A DNA stretch of 64,000 nt from Actinomadura harenae. Lineage in GTDB: Bacteria; Actinomycetota; Actinomycetes; Streptosporangiales; Streptosporangiaceae. The stretch is from assembly GCF_003696215.1 (NCBI RefSeq), contig NZ_RFFG01000015.1:62001-126000 (forward strand), read 5' to 3'. The translations under genes and the position numbers were made by a program. Numbering within the stretch: position 1 is the first letter of the stretch; each line of letters opens with the position of its first letter. Shown piece by piece: positions 24,109 to 32,224 of the stretch. The notes below the pieces were generated by a model. That model ran no database searches, was not told the origin of the DNA, and saw only the letters and a list, made by a program, of their open reading frames with translations.

Positions 24109-26444
24109 CGGGCGCCTCCCTCGCGCAGCGCCGTCCAGACGCGTTCGGGTGTGCAGGGCATCGGGACGTCGCGGACGCCGAACGGGCGCAGCGCGTCGAC
24201 GATCGCGTTCACCACGGCCGGGGTCGAGGCGATCGTGCCCGCCTCGCCGACGCCCTTCACGCCGAGCGGGTTCCCGGCCGCGGGGGTCTCGGTGCGGTCG
24301 GTCGTGAAGGTCGGCAGGTCCGCCGCCGAGGGCAGCAGGTAGTCGGCCATCGTGGTCGTGGTGAGGTTGCCGTCCGCGTCGTACACGGCCTCCTCGTAGA
24401 GGGCCTGCGCGATGCCCTGGGCGAGCCCGCCGTGCACCTGCCCCTCCACGATCATCGGGTTCACGACGGTGCCGACGTCGTCCACGGCCACGTACTCGCG
24501 GATTTTGGTGAAGCCGGTCTCGGTGTCGACCTCGACCGCGCACAGGTGGGTGCCGTGCGGGAACGAGAAGTTCTCCGGGTCGTGCGTCACGTCCGAGTCG
24601 AGCGACGGTTCGACGCCGTCGGGCAGGTTGTGCGCGGCGAACGCGGCCTGCGTGACCTCCTGGATCGTCAGGCCCGCCTCCTCGACGCCCTTGACGCTGA
24701 ACCGGCCGCCGCCGAACTCCAGGTCGTCCTCGGACGCCTCCAGCAGGTGCGCCGCGATCGTCCGGGCCTTCTCCACGACCTTGTCGCAGGCCCGGAACAG
24801 CGCGACGCCGCCGACCGCGAGCGACCGCGACCCGTAGGTGTCCATGCCCTTCGGGGCGACGGCGGTGTCGCCGTGCAGCACCTTCACGTCCTCGAACGGG
24901 ACGCCGAGCCGGTCCGACGCGATCTGCGCCCAGGCCGTCTCGTGGCCCTGCCCGTGCGCGGACGACCCGGTGACGACCTCGACCTTCCCGGACGGCAGGA
25001 CCCGCACCGACGCGTGCTCCCAGCCGCCCGCGCCGTAGGCGAGCGACCCGAGCACCCGGGACGGCGCGAGCCCGCACATCTCCGTGTACGTCGAGACGCC
25101 GATGCCGAGCTGCACCGGATCGCGCCGCTCGCGCCGCTCGTCCTGCTCGGCGCGCAGCTCGTCGTACCCGAACAGCGCGAGGGCCTTGTCGGTCGCGGCC
25201 TCGTAGTTGCCCGTGTCGTAGGTCAGCCCCGCGATCGAGTCGTACGGGAACTCCTCGTGGGTGATCCAGTTGCGGCGGCGGACCTCGATCGGGTCGACGC
25301 CGAGCTCGGCGGCCAGGTCGTCCATGAGCCGCTCGATCGCGAACGTCGCCTCGGGACGTCCCGCGCCCCGGTAGGCGTCCGTGGGCGTCTTGTTCGTGAA
25401 CACGCCCGTGCAGCTGAACGAGTACGCGTCCATCTTGTAGATGCCGGGGAACATGAACGCGCCGAGCAGCGGGACACCGGGCGTGACCAGCATCAGGTAC
25501 GCGCCCATGTCCGCGAGGAGCTCGACCTTCAGGCCGCGGACGCGCCCGTCCCGGTCGGCGGCGAGCGCCACCCTCTGGATCTGGTCGCGCCCGTGGTGGA
25601 CGGCCATGTTGCCCTCGCTGCGCGACTCCGTCCACTTCACCGGACGGCCGAGCCGCCGCGCGAGCAGCAGCGCGAGGACCTCCTCGCCGTACACCTGGAG
25701 CTTCGAGCCGAACCCGCCGCCGACGTCCGGCGCGACGACGCGGATCCGGTGCTCGGGGATCTCCGTCACGACCGACAGCATCAGCCGCAGGATGTGCGGG
25801 ATCTGCGTCGCCGAGTGGAGCGTGAAGTCCTCGCCGTCGGGCTCGCAGAGCACGGCGCGCGGCTCCATCGCCGTCGGGATGAGCCGCTGCTGGACGAACC
25901 GGCGCTCCAGCAGGACGGGCGCGTCCCGCATCGCCGCGTCCATGTCGCCCTGCTCGAACACCCACGTGTACGACTCGTTCGTGCCCATGTCGCCGTGGAC
26001 GAGGTCGGCGCCGTCCTGGACGGCGCGTTCCATGTCCACGACCACGGGCAGCGGCGTGTAGTCGACGTCGATGTCCTCCAGGGCGTCCACGGCCGAGTAC
26101 CGGTCGCGGGCCACCACGCACGCGACGGGCTCGCCCGCGTAGCGCACCTCGTCGACGGCCATCGGCGGATGCGCGGGAAGCCTCATGTCCTCGGTGACCT
26201 GCCACGCGCACGGCAGCGCGCCCTGCTCCGCGGCGAGATCGGCCCCGGACAGGACGGCCACGACGTTCGGCCTCCCCTTGGCGGCCTCGACGTCGACGCG
26301 GTCGATCCGGGCGTGCGCGTGCGGGCTGCGCAGGTACGCCACGTGCAGCGTCCCGGCGGGGGTGAGGTTGTCGGTCCAGCGCGTCCGGCCGGTGACCAGG
26401 CGCGCGTCCTCGGAGCGGAGCCTGGCCCGCCCGATCTCGGTCAC
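24105..26444 (-). CDS. coxL: Molybdenum hydroxylase large subunit, form II CO dehydrogenase-like (CoxL)
   Basis: Catalytic subunit of 779 aa that binds the molybdenum-pterin cofactor. It has the N-terminal aldehyde-oxidase/xanthine-dehydrogenase a/b hammerhead ([15 protein letters not shown]) and the molybdopterin domains ([46 protein letters not shown]). The active-site loop reads AYRGAGR, the form II signature, not the AYxCSFR of proven form I CO dehydrogenases. True CO oxidation is therefore uncertain and another substrate is possible. GTG start overlaps the coxS stop (GTGA). Confidence 0.93.
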   Translation of the reverse strand: MTEIGRARLRSEDARLVTGRTRWTDNLTPAGTLHVAYLRSPHAHARIDRVDVEAAKGRPNVVAVLSGADLAAEQGALPCAWQVTEDMRLPAHPPMAVDEVRYAGEPVACVVARDRYSAVDALEDIDVDYTPLPVVVDMERAVQDGADLVHGDMGTNESYTWVFEQGDMDAAMRDAPVLLERRFVQQRLIPTAMEPRAVLCEPDGEDFTLHSATQIPHILRLMLSVVTEIPEHRIRVVAPDVGGGFGSKLQVYGEEVLALLLARRLGRPVKWTESRSEGNMAVHHGRDQIQRVALAADRDGRVRGLKVELLADMGAYLMLVTPGVPLLGAFMFPGIYKMDAYSFSCTGVFTNKTPTDAYRGAGRPEATFAIERLMDDLAAELGVDPIEVRRRNWITHEEFPYDSIAGLTYDTGNYEAATDKALALFGYDELRAEQDERRERRDPVQLGIGVSTYTEMCGLAPSRVLGSLAYGAGGWEHASVRVLPSGKVEVVTGSSAHGQGHETAWAQIASDRLGVPFEDVKVLHGDTAVAPKGMDTYGSRSLAVGGVALFRACDKVVEKARTIAAHLLEASEDDLEFGGGRFSVKGVEEAGLTIQEVTQAAFAAHNLPDGVEPSLDSDVTHDPENFSFPHGTHLCAVEVDTETGFTKIREYVAVDDVGTVVNPMIVEGQVHGGLAQGIAQALYEEAVYDADGNLTTTTMADYLLPSAADLPTFTTDRTETPAAGNPLGVKGVGEAGTIASTPAVVNAIVDALRPFGVRDVPMPCTPERVWTALREGGAR

Positions 26445-26926
26445 GGGGCCACCTCGCGTGTACGCATCTCGGCCGCCGCCCCGCGGACGGCCCGCACGAT
26501 GTTCTGGTAGCCCGTGCAACGGCACAGGTTGCCCTCCAGGCCCTCCCGGACCTCCGCCTCGGACGGGTCGGGGTTGTCCCGCAGCAGGTCGAGCGACGCG
26601 ATGATCATGCCCGGTGTGCAGTACCCGCACTGGAGCGCGTGCTCGCGGTGGAAGGCCCGCTGCAGCGGATGGTCGCCCGCGCCGTCCAGGCTCAGCCCTT
26701 CGACCGTCGTGACCGACCGCCCGTCCGCCTGGACGGCCAGGACCGAGCAGCTCTTGGCGCTGAGCCCGTCCAGCAGGACGGTGCAGGCGCCGCAGTTGGT
26801 GGTGTCGCAGCCGACCGGGGTCCCGACCTTCCCCAGCCGTTCACGCAGATAGTGGACCAGCAGGAGCCGCGGTTCGACGTCGTCCTCGTACGTCTCCCCG
26901 TCGACCTCGACACGGATTCGTGGCAT
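26441..26926 (-). CDS. coxS: Molybdenum hydroxylase [2Fe-2S] subunit (CoxS-like)
   Basis: Small subunit, 161 aa, carrying two [2Fe-2S] clusters. The plant-type ferredoxin cluster uses C40, C45, C48 and C60; the second, in the helical domain, uses C100, C103, C135 and C137 ([19 protein letters not shown]). It transfers electrons from the Mo site to FAD. It is the first gene of the coxS-coxL-coxM-coxG unit. A CRP-like palindrome lies about 75 nt upstream of the ATG. Confidence 0.95.
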   Translation of the reverse strand: MPRIRVEVDGETYEDDVEPRLLLVHYLRERLGKVGTPVGCDTTNCGACTVLLDGLSAKSCSVLAVQADGRSVTTVEGLSLDGAGDHPLQRAFHREHALQCGYCTPGMIIASLDLLRDNPDPSEAEVREGLEGNLCRCTGYQNIVRAVRGAAAEMRTREVAP

Positions 26927-26999
26927 GCGGAGTCACTCCCCTCAGGGCCGTGCGACTCCACGAACGTATGTCGCTCCGATCCCGCCGACCACCCCTTCA

Positions 27000-27015
27000 C
27001 GTGATCTGACTCACA
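27000..27015. promoter_or_regulatory. CRP-like binding site upstream of coxS
   Basis: CGTGA-N6-TCACA, one mismatch from the TGTGA-N6-TCACA consensus used by CRP/GlxR proteins, which many actinobacteria have. It lies 75-90 nt upstream of the coxS start and 14 nt past the end of the convergently placed peptidase gene, so coxS is the likely target. No crp gene is in the window. Confidence 0.5.
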
Positions 27016-27028
27016 GGTATGGCGTGAC

Positions 27029-27661
27029 TCAAGGGACGATCGAGGAGGTTTCTCCGTCGACGACGAGCACTTGGCCGTCCCTCAGCGCCCGGTAGGGAAC
27101 CCCGCTCGCGCGGTAGACGCCCGCGACCTGGGTGAGCGCCTCGCACTCGGGGTGGCCGGGGGAGTCGACGTGCGGGACGAAGGCGAAGCCGAGCACGCCG
27201 AGGCCGTCCCAGATCGTCTCGGGCGCGGCGTCCGGGGCGTCGCAGGCGTCCAGGCCGCGCAGGCCGGGCGCGAGGACGCAGGCCCCGGCGCTGTACCCGG
27301 CGTAGACGATCGCGTCGTCCTGGATCAGCTTGGTCAGCAGGACGTCGGCGCCGCTCCGCGCCATCGCGTACCGCAGCGCGAACACGTTCCCGCCCCGCAC
27401 CCACACGGCCGGGAACCGTTGGAGTTCGCCGGCAAGGTCGCCGGGGCGTCCGGCGTAGTCGCGCAGGTCGATCTCGGTGCCCGCGAACCCGAGTGCGTCC
27501 AGCGCGGCGATCTCGCGCCGGACGCACTCGGCACGCGTCTCCTCAGGCGCCGCGTCGAGCGCGTCGGCGATGACGGCGATCTCGCGGCCCGCGCCGCCGC
27601 ACAGGCCGAGCAGCAGGTCCGGGCGATCGCCCGTCCGGAAGGACGACAGGTAGAGGCGCAT
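27029..27661 (-). CDS. Peptidase E-like (family S51) serine peptidase
   Basis: Cytoplasmic peptidase of 210 aa, in the S51 group (aspartyl dipeptidase / cyanophycinase-like, about 200-235 aa). The nucleophile is the Ser of YAGYSAGACVLAP, and FVPHVDSPGHPECEAL holds the C-terminal His region. N-terminal MRLYLSSFRTGDRPDLLL fits the family. The start lies 2 nt beyond the stop of the upstream lipoprotein hydrolase gene, so the two are one transcription unit. Substrate preference (Asp-X dipeptides in the reference enzymes) is family knowledge. Confidence 0.85.
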   Translation of the reverse strand: MRLYLSSFRTGDRPDLLLGLCGGAGREIAVIADALDAAPEETRAECVRREIAALDALGFAGTEIDLRDYAGRPGDLAGELQRFPAVWVRGGNVFALRYAMARSGADVLLTKLIQDDAIVYAGYSAGACVLAPGLRGLDACDAPDAAPETIWDGLGVLGFAFVPHVDSPGHPECEALTQVAGVYRASGVPYRALRDGQVLVVDGETSSIVP

Positions 27662-27663
27662 GG

Positions 27664-28374
27664 TCAGCCCAGGGTCTTCCTGAGGAACGCGTCGATGGCC
27701 GGACGCGCCCTGTCCTGCAGCATCACGAGCGAGTACCCGTGGTCGTCCCCGTCGAAGTACAGGCTCTTCGCCCCGCCGGGATGCCGTCCGATCAGCGCCT
27801 GGACGGTGCTCACCGGCGCGTCGTTGTCGGACTTCGACTCCAGCAGCAGCATCGGCCCCTTGTACCCCTCCGGGCCGGGACGCTGCGACCACACCTCGAC
27901 GGGGCTGACCGCGATCACGCCCGCGGGCGCCGGGCTGATCGCGCCCGCCTGGTCGACGACGAGCCCGCCCCCGGCGGACGCCCCCATCAGCACGACCTTG
28001 GTCGCCCCGTGTGCCATCAGCACCTGGACCGCCGCCGGAAGCGACTTCGACCGGTCGTCCTCGTAGGAGACGACCGCCACCCGGTACCCGGCCTTGGCGA
28101 GACGGTGCATCTCGTCCGTCCAGCTGCAGGCGTTCCCGTCGATCTGCGGCGCGAGGACGACGCCCTTGGTCCCGCCGCCGAGCATGAGGACCTCGCTGTC
28201 GCCCGCCCAGGTGAACGTGCCGGTCGGATCGTCCCCCAGGCAGGTCGGACGGGCCGTCGAATGCACCTTCGGCGGGGTCGTCGCGGCGACGGGATCCCCG
28301 CCCCCGGAGCCGCCGCACCCCGCCGCGAACAGGGCCGCCGCCACCACGACCCCCGCCGACCGGAAACCCCGCAC
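27664..28374 (-). CDS. Lipoprotein with alpha/beta-hydrolase fold
   Basis: 236 aa. The signal peptide ends in a lipobox-like FAAGC (Cys20), followed by GGSGGGD, so it is probably lipid-anchored outside the membrane. The hydrolase core shows the nucleophile elbow VLMGASAGGGLV and a late DDHGY with the expected acid/His positions. It resembles dienelactone-hydrolase-like or alpha/beta serine hydrolases, but the substrate is not recognisable. Upstream partner of the peptidase E-like gene with a 2-nt gap. Confidence 0.78.
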   Translation of the reverse strand: MRGFRSAGVVVAAALFAAGCGGSGGGDPVAATTPPKVHSTARPTCLGDDPTGTFTWAGDSEVLMLGGGTKGVVLAPQIDGNACSWTDEMHRLAKAGYRVAVVSYEDDRSKSLPAAVQVLMAHGATKVVLMGASAGGGLVVDQAGAISPAPAGVIAVSPVEVWSQRPGPEGYKGPMLLLESKSDNDAPVSTVQALIGRHPGGAKSLYFDGDDHGYSLVMLQDRARPAIDAFLRKTLG

Positions 28375-28447
28375 GTCAGGCCCCTCTCCGCGATATTGCC
28401 CGGAATCATGACGGAAAGGAGACAGCCGGACAAGCCTCCGTCGGAGT

Positions 28448-28510
28448 CGCGCGCTACCGCGTCAGAGACGCGCGAGCTACCGCGTCGGAGACATGCGAGC
28501 TACCGCTCGG
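28448..28510. repeat. Three tandem copies of a 23-nt unit
   Basis: Units starting at 28448, 28471 and 28494 share the core GAGCTACCGCG with GTCGGAGAC between copies; the third is truncated by the end of the hydrolase gene. They occupy the gap between two genes on the minus strand. No stem typical of a terminator was found. Confidence 0.7.
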
Positions 28511-28519
28511 TGGCGAGTG

Positions 28520-29248
28520 CTAGGAGACGGCGGTGTCGAGGAGATCGGCGAGCGCGGCGGGCGCCGACGTCATCGGCCAGTGGCCCGTGGCCAGGGTGAA
28601 GCGCCGCCACGGCGGCTGGTTCAGGTAGGCCAGCATCGGCACTCCGGCGTCCAGCAGGCCAGTGAAGTCGTTGCAGGTGATCAGGACGCGGTCCACGTCG
28701 TCGCCCGGCTCGGCGAGCCCGGTCAGGGGTTGCGTGTAGGTGCCGAACGGGTGCGGGGTGGCGCGCTTGCGGAGCTGGTCCAGCCGGCTGTCGTCGAGTC
28801 CGTCGAGGCTGCTGGACAGGCCCAGGACGTCCTCGAAGGGCAGCCGCCATCCGTCACCGGACGCCTCCACCCGCTCGCGCAGGTGCTCCGCCGCCGGCGG
28901 CGGCATGAGGTCCAGCATGCGCATGCCCTCGGCGAACGGGGCGCTGTCGACGTAGACGACGCGTTCGAGCCGGTCGCCGAGACGTCCGGCCGCGCCGGTC
29001 ACGGGGGCGGCCGCGTAGCTGTGGGCGACGAGCGTGACGTCGCGCAGGTCGTTGCGCTCGACGAAGCCGGTGATGTCCGCGATGTGCGTGTCCAGGTCCG
29101 TCCGCGGTCCGCCCTGGTCGGCGTTCTCCGCGAGGCCCGTGAGCGTCAGCGGCAGCGCGGTGTGCCCCTGCTCCCGCAGCGGGCGGACGGTGTCGTCCCA
29201 GGCCCAGGCCCCGAGGCAGGCGCCGGGAACGAGTACGAAGGTGGCCAT
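28520..29248 (-). CDS. Alpha/beta hydrolase of the methyl-esterase (MES/EstA-like) group
   Basis: 242 aa from the ATG at 29248 with GGGAG just upstream. Fold features: FVLVPGACLGAWAWDD (oxyanion region), nucleophile Ser in LVAHSYAAAP, and the His of ATGHWPMTSAP near the C-terminus. The short alpha/beta-hydrolase_6 build resembles plant-type methyl-esterases and bacterial small esterases. It is divergent from the WYL regulator gene 80 nt away, which probably controls it. Substrate unknown. Confidence 0.85.
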   Translation of the reverse strand: MATFVLVPGACLGAWAWDDTVRPLREQGHTALPLTLTGLAENADQGGPRTDLDTHIADITGFVERNDLRDVTLVAHSYAAAPVTGAAGRLGDRLERVVYVDSAPFAEGMRMLDLMPPPAAEHLRERVEASGDGWRLPFEDVLGLSSSLDGLDDSRLDQLRKRATPHPFGTYTQPLTGLAEPGDDVDRVLITCNDFTGLLDAGVPMLAYLNQPPWRRFTLATGHWPMTSAPAALADLLDTAVS

Positions 29249-29328
29249 GTGATCTCCCAGAAGTGAGGTGCCGCTGGGAGCGTAGGCTGAATACAGGACA
29301 ACTTCCGCCCTGAAATGCCGAGTGATCC

Positions 29329-30294
29329 ATGTCATACCCCCTGACCCGTGTGCTGACCCTGCTGGAGCTCCTCCAGGCGAACGTCCGGCTCACCGGGACG
29401 GAGCTCGCGGGCCGCCTGGACACCGACGTCCGTACCGTGCGCCGCTACATCGCCCACCTGCGCGACCTGGGCATACCCGTCGAGGCCGAACGCGGACGCC
29501 ACGGCGGTTACCGGCTGGCCCGCGGCTACCGGATGCCGCCGCTCGTCCTCAGCAACGACGAGGCCCTCGCCGTCGTCCTCGGACTGCTCGCCGCGGAACG
29601 CCTGGGCATGGGCACGGCCGCACCCGCCGGCGCCGGGGCCCTGGTCAAGATCGAGCGCGTCCTCCCGCACACCCTGCGCGAACCGCTCGCCGCCATGCGG
29701 GAGACCCTCTCCTTCACCGCGGACGCCGTGATCGGGCAGGCCCCGGGCACCGGCGTCCTGCTGGCCCTGGCCCAGGCGTCCCGCACCCGCACGACCGTGG
29801 GCATCCGCCACCGGTCCTGGCGGGACGAGGACACCGAACGCGACATCGACCCCTACGGCGTCGTCTTCCACACGGGACGCTGGTACGTCGTCGGCAACGA
29901 CCACCTCCGCGACGGCCTCCGCACCTTCCGCATCGACCGCATCGCGTCCGTCACCCCGCGGGCCGGCCACTTCACCGTCCCCGACGGCTTCGACCCCGCC
30001 GTCCACCTGACCTCGACCCTGGCGAAGGGCGAGTACCGCTGGGAGGTCGAAGTGACGGTGCACGGTCCTCTCGACGAGATCGCGCGTCGGCTTCCCCGCT
30101 CGGTGGTCACGCTCACCGCGCAACCCACCGGCGTCCTCGTGCGCGGGCGGGCAGAACGCCTGGACGGCATGGCGCACATGCTCGCGTCCCTGGAATGGCC
30201 CTTCACCATCCACCGTCCCGACGAACTACGGCATGCCCTCCAGAACCTCGCCGACCAGCTGGCCGAGGCCGCCCGACGACCATCAAGCCCGTGA
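29329..30294 (+). CDS. WYL-domain transcriptional regulator (YafY/DeoR-type HTH)
   Basis: 321 aa. An N-terminal HTH_11 winged helix (LTRVLTLLELLQANVRLTG, DVRTVRRYIAHLRDLGIPVEA, GRHGGYRLARG) is followed by a WYL sensor domain at about 140-225 (YGVVFHTGRWYVVGNDHLR, RTFRIDRIASV) and a WCX-like C-terminal extension. WYL proteins respond to nucleic-acid or nucleotide ligands in studied cases. Here it is divergent from the esterase-like hydrolase and likely its regulator. Its last 12 nt overlap the end of the convergent membrane protein gene. Confidence 0.92.
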   Translation: MSYPLTRVLTLLELLQANVRLTGTELAGRLDTDVRTVRRYIAHLRDLGIPVEAERGRHGGYRLARGYRMPPLVLSNDEALAVVLGLLAAERLGMGTAAPAGAGALVKIERVLPHTLREPLAAMRETLSFTADAVIGQAPGTGVLLALAQASRTRTTVGIRHRSWRDEDTERDIDPYGVVFHTGRWYVVGNDHLRDGLRTFRIDRIASVTPRAGHFTVPDGFDPAVHLTSTLAKGEYRWEVEVTVHGPLDEIARRLPRSVVTLTAQPTGVLVRGRAERLDGMAHMLASLEWPFTIHRPDELRHALQNLADQLAEAARRPSSP

Positions 30295-30882
30295 CTCGGC
30301 CGCACGGCGACGGCGGTAGTAATGCACCGTGAGGACGCCGAGCAGCGGCCCCCAGAGCGCCAGCGGCCAGTACGCCCCGAAGAAGACGACCGCCCGCCAG
30401 CCATGGGGGACCGGGCCGGAACCGACCTCGCCGTTGACCTTGTGCCCCATGCTGATCATGGTCATCCCGTATGGCCAGAGCAGCGTGTTCAGCGTCGCGC
30501 CGATCCCGGCCGGGACGACCGCGGCCAGGATCGGGATCCGCCGTCCGCCCAGTCGCGGGACCCACCCGGGCACCCGCTGCCCCCACTCGCTGACCAGGCC
30601 GACCGCCAGGAACGCCAGCGCCTCGCTGACCAGGCTCAACCCGATGACGTACCACCACTCCCCGCCGAACCACTCCGGCGGCGGAGGGCCATCGGCCGAC
30701 GTCTCCATGAGCGGTATCCGCAGATCGACGCTCAGAATCCGCCAAAGCCCAGCGGGCAGCACGGTCAGGCTGACGGCATAGGCCGTCCACACGGCCCACC
30801 GGGGCACGTCCGCCGCAGTCCGGCCGTGCAACCTGGCGAGAACACCGGTCATCGGATTCGGGCGCAGTTCGGTCGCGGTCAC
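30283..30882 (-). CDS. Four-helix membrane protein of unknown function
   Basis: 199 aa from the GTG at 30882, which has GAGGAG 7 nt upstream. There are about four transmembrane segments (AVWTAYAVSLTVLPAGLW, WWYVIGLSLVSEALAFLAVG, ILAAVVPAGIGATLNTLLW, GAYWPLALWGPLLGVLTVHY) and a basic C-terminal YYRRRRAAESRA. I recognise no family or catalytic motif. Tail-to-tail overlap of 12 nt with the WYL regulator gene; divergent from the TPR-like gene at 31087. Confidence 0.75.
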   Translation of the reverse strand: MTATELRPNPMTGVLARLHGRTAADVPRWAVWTAYAVSLTVLPAGLWRILSVDLRIPLMETSADGPPPPEWFGGEWWYVIGLSLVSEALAFLAVGLVSEWGQRVPGWVPRLGGRRIPILAAVVPAGIGATLNTLLWPYGMTMISMGHKVNGEVGSGPVPHGWRAVVFFGAYWPLALWGPLLGVLTVHYYRRRRAAESRA

Positions 30883-31030
30883 AGGGAACTCCTCACAAGG
30901 CACGGCGCTGCTCGCACAACCCTCGTCCAGCCCGCGCCCCCGCACCTCCCCCAAACCTCGTGACCCTTTTCCCCCATCCGGGTGAACCGCGCTTCCCCCG
31001 CCCGCGCGACCCGCCGCCCGTCCCTCTTCA

Positions 31031-31079
31031 TGTAGTGGTCGTACACCCCTTGACCACCTACATCGCCGACTCCTAGCGT
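31031..31079 (+). promoter_or_regulatory. Promoter and operator-like inverted repeat for a leaderless TPR-like gene
   Basis: TTGACC (31050-31055), 18-nt spacer and TAGCGT (31074-31079) make a good sigma-70-type promoter whose start would fall on the ATG at 31087, so the mRNA is probably leaderless. An inverted repeat TGTAGTGGTC (31031-31040) / GACCACCTACA (31052-31062), imperfect by one inserted base, overlaps the -35 box and is a candidate repressor site. Confidence 0.55.
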
Positions 31080-31086
31080 AGGTGCC

Positions 31087-31809
31087 ATGATGCGTAACGA
31101 CACCTACACAGTCCTTGACCTCGCCCGGCGGCTCCAGGTGCTCGGGGACTGGGATCACGCCGCCGCGCTGCTCGCCGCGGAGGAGGGCGCCGAAGCCCTC
31201 GAACTGAGGGCCGAGGTCCTGTACGAGCGGTTCCTGTTCCAGCTCGACGGCATGGAGGCCGCGGCCGAGGCGATCGCGGCGCTCGACCCGGAATCGGTGC
31301 AGGCCCGTCTGCTCGCCGCCCGTCTCGCCTACACCCGCGTCATGTTCAAGCTGGACCCGCTGCCGGACGACTACGCGACCGCCGAGGCCGGATACCGGTT
31401 CGCCTCCGCCGACCCGAAGACGCACGGCTGGGCGGAGTTCCACTGGGGCGCGCTTCTCGACAACATCCGCGAGGACGGAGCGGCCGCGAAGGTGCACTAC
31501 GACAAGGCTCTCCAGGCGTCCTTCCAGGAAGGCGACCTGATCCTTGAGTCCATCGTGCTCCGCCACGTCGCCTGGCGCGTGATCGAGGCGGGTGACCCCG
31601 AAGAGGGGATCCGCATGCTGCGCCGCTCGCTGCACCTGCGCGCCGCGGTCGGCATGCGTCCGCAGATCGCCGCGGCCCAGCTCCTCCTCGCCGCCGAACT
31701 GCCCGAGGACGACCCCGAGCGCGCCACCCTCATCGAGGCCGCCCGGCACGCGGCCGAAGACCTGAACCTCACCTGGGTCCGGACCGGCCTGGAAGAGCTG
31801 GCGGCCTGA
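31087..31809 (+). CDS. TPR-like helical repeat protein, unknown function
   Basis: 240 aa, almost wholly helical, with tetratricopeptide-like units such as ALDPESVQARLLAARLAY and DGAAAKVHYDKALQASFQEGD. No enzymatic motif. TPR proteins usually mediate protein contacts. Expressed from its own promoter, probably leaderless. Not linked by spacing to either neighbour, so no pathway is suggested. Confidence 0.75.
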   Translation: MMRNDTYTVLDLARRLQVLGDWDHAAALLAAEEGAEALELRAEVLYERFLFQLDGMEAAAEAIAALDPESVQARLLAARLAYTRVMFKLDPLPDDYATAEAGYRFASADPKTHGWAEFHWGALLDNIREDGAAAKVHYDKALQASFQEGDLILESIVLRHVAWRVIEAGDPEEGIRMLRRSLHLRAAVGMRPQIAAAQLLLAAELPEDDPERATLIEAARHAAEDLNLTWVRTGLEELAA

Positions 31810-31810
31810 G

Positions 31811-31870
31811 AAACCGGTGGCCCGGCTGGGACGTCCCGCGAAACCGGCGGTAGGGCTGGGACGTCCCGCG
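31811..31870. repeat. 30-nt tandem duplication, each copy with a GGGACGTCCC palindrome
   Basis: Copies at 31811-31840 and 31841-31870 agree at 26 of 30 positions and each holds CTGGGACGTCCCGCG, a perfect 10-bp palindrome. They sit just after the stop of the TPR-like gene and just before the end of the convergent small gene, so they may serve as a weak bidirectional terminator or as a paired protein-binding site. Confidence 0.7.
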
Positions 31871-31877
31871 CGTTACG

Positions 31878-32102
31878 TCAGCGACCGCCTCGCCGGTACG
31901 ACATCCACGAAACGTCCTGGCCGATGTTCCCCGCCGAGCCCCGTTCCCATGCCTTGATGTCCCGTCGGTTGGCGCGGAACGCCGCCGACCACTCCCCGCC
32001 GTCCCGCACCCGGTGCCCCCGACGGCGAGCCCGTCGGTCGTACACGGCACCGGCCACCAGCAGAATGGCAAAAGCGCCAACAAAGGACATCAGTAGCCAC
32101 AT
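31878..32102 (-). CDS. Small single-pass membrane protein
   Basis: 74 aa from the ATG at 32102. An N-terminal hydrophobic helix (WLLMSFVGAFAILLVAGAVY) is followed by a strongly basic cytoplasmic part (DRRARRRGHRVRDGGEWSAAF) and a short tail. No family recognised. The frame stays open further upstream, but that part is not membrane-like and was left out. Isolated gene. Confidence 0.55.
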   Translation of the reverse strand: MWLLMSFVGAFAILLVAGAVYDRRARRRGHRVRDGGEWSAAFRANRRDIKAWERGSAGNIGQDVSWMSYRRGGR

Positions 32103-32224
32103 AAGTCGATCATCGCCCACTTGCCCGCAACCCGCCAGAAGGCCAGGTCCGAGCTCCGGCGCGGCACGGCACGGCACGGCGAGGTGCGTGTGTCGGGTGA
32201 CGTCCCGCATCCGCGTCCGATAGG

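Noticed and set aside
23248..26211. Single 987-codon gene covering coxM and most of coxL
   Set aside because: The frame is open by chance through coxL in another phase. Only its last 286 codons, from GTG 24108, have CoxM homology.
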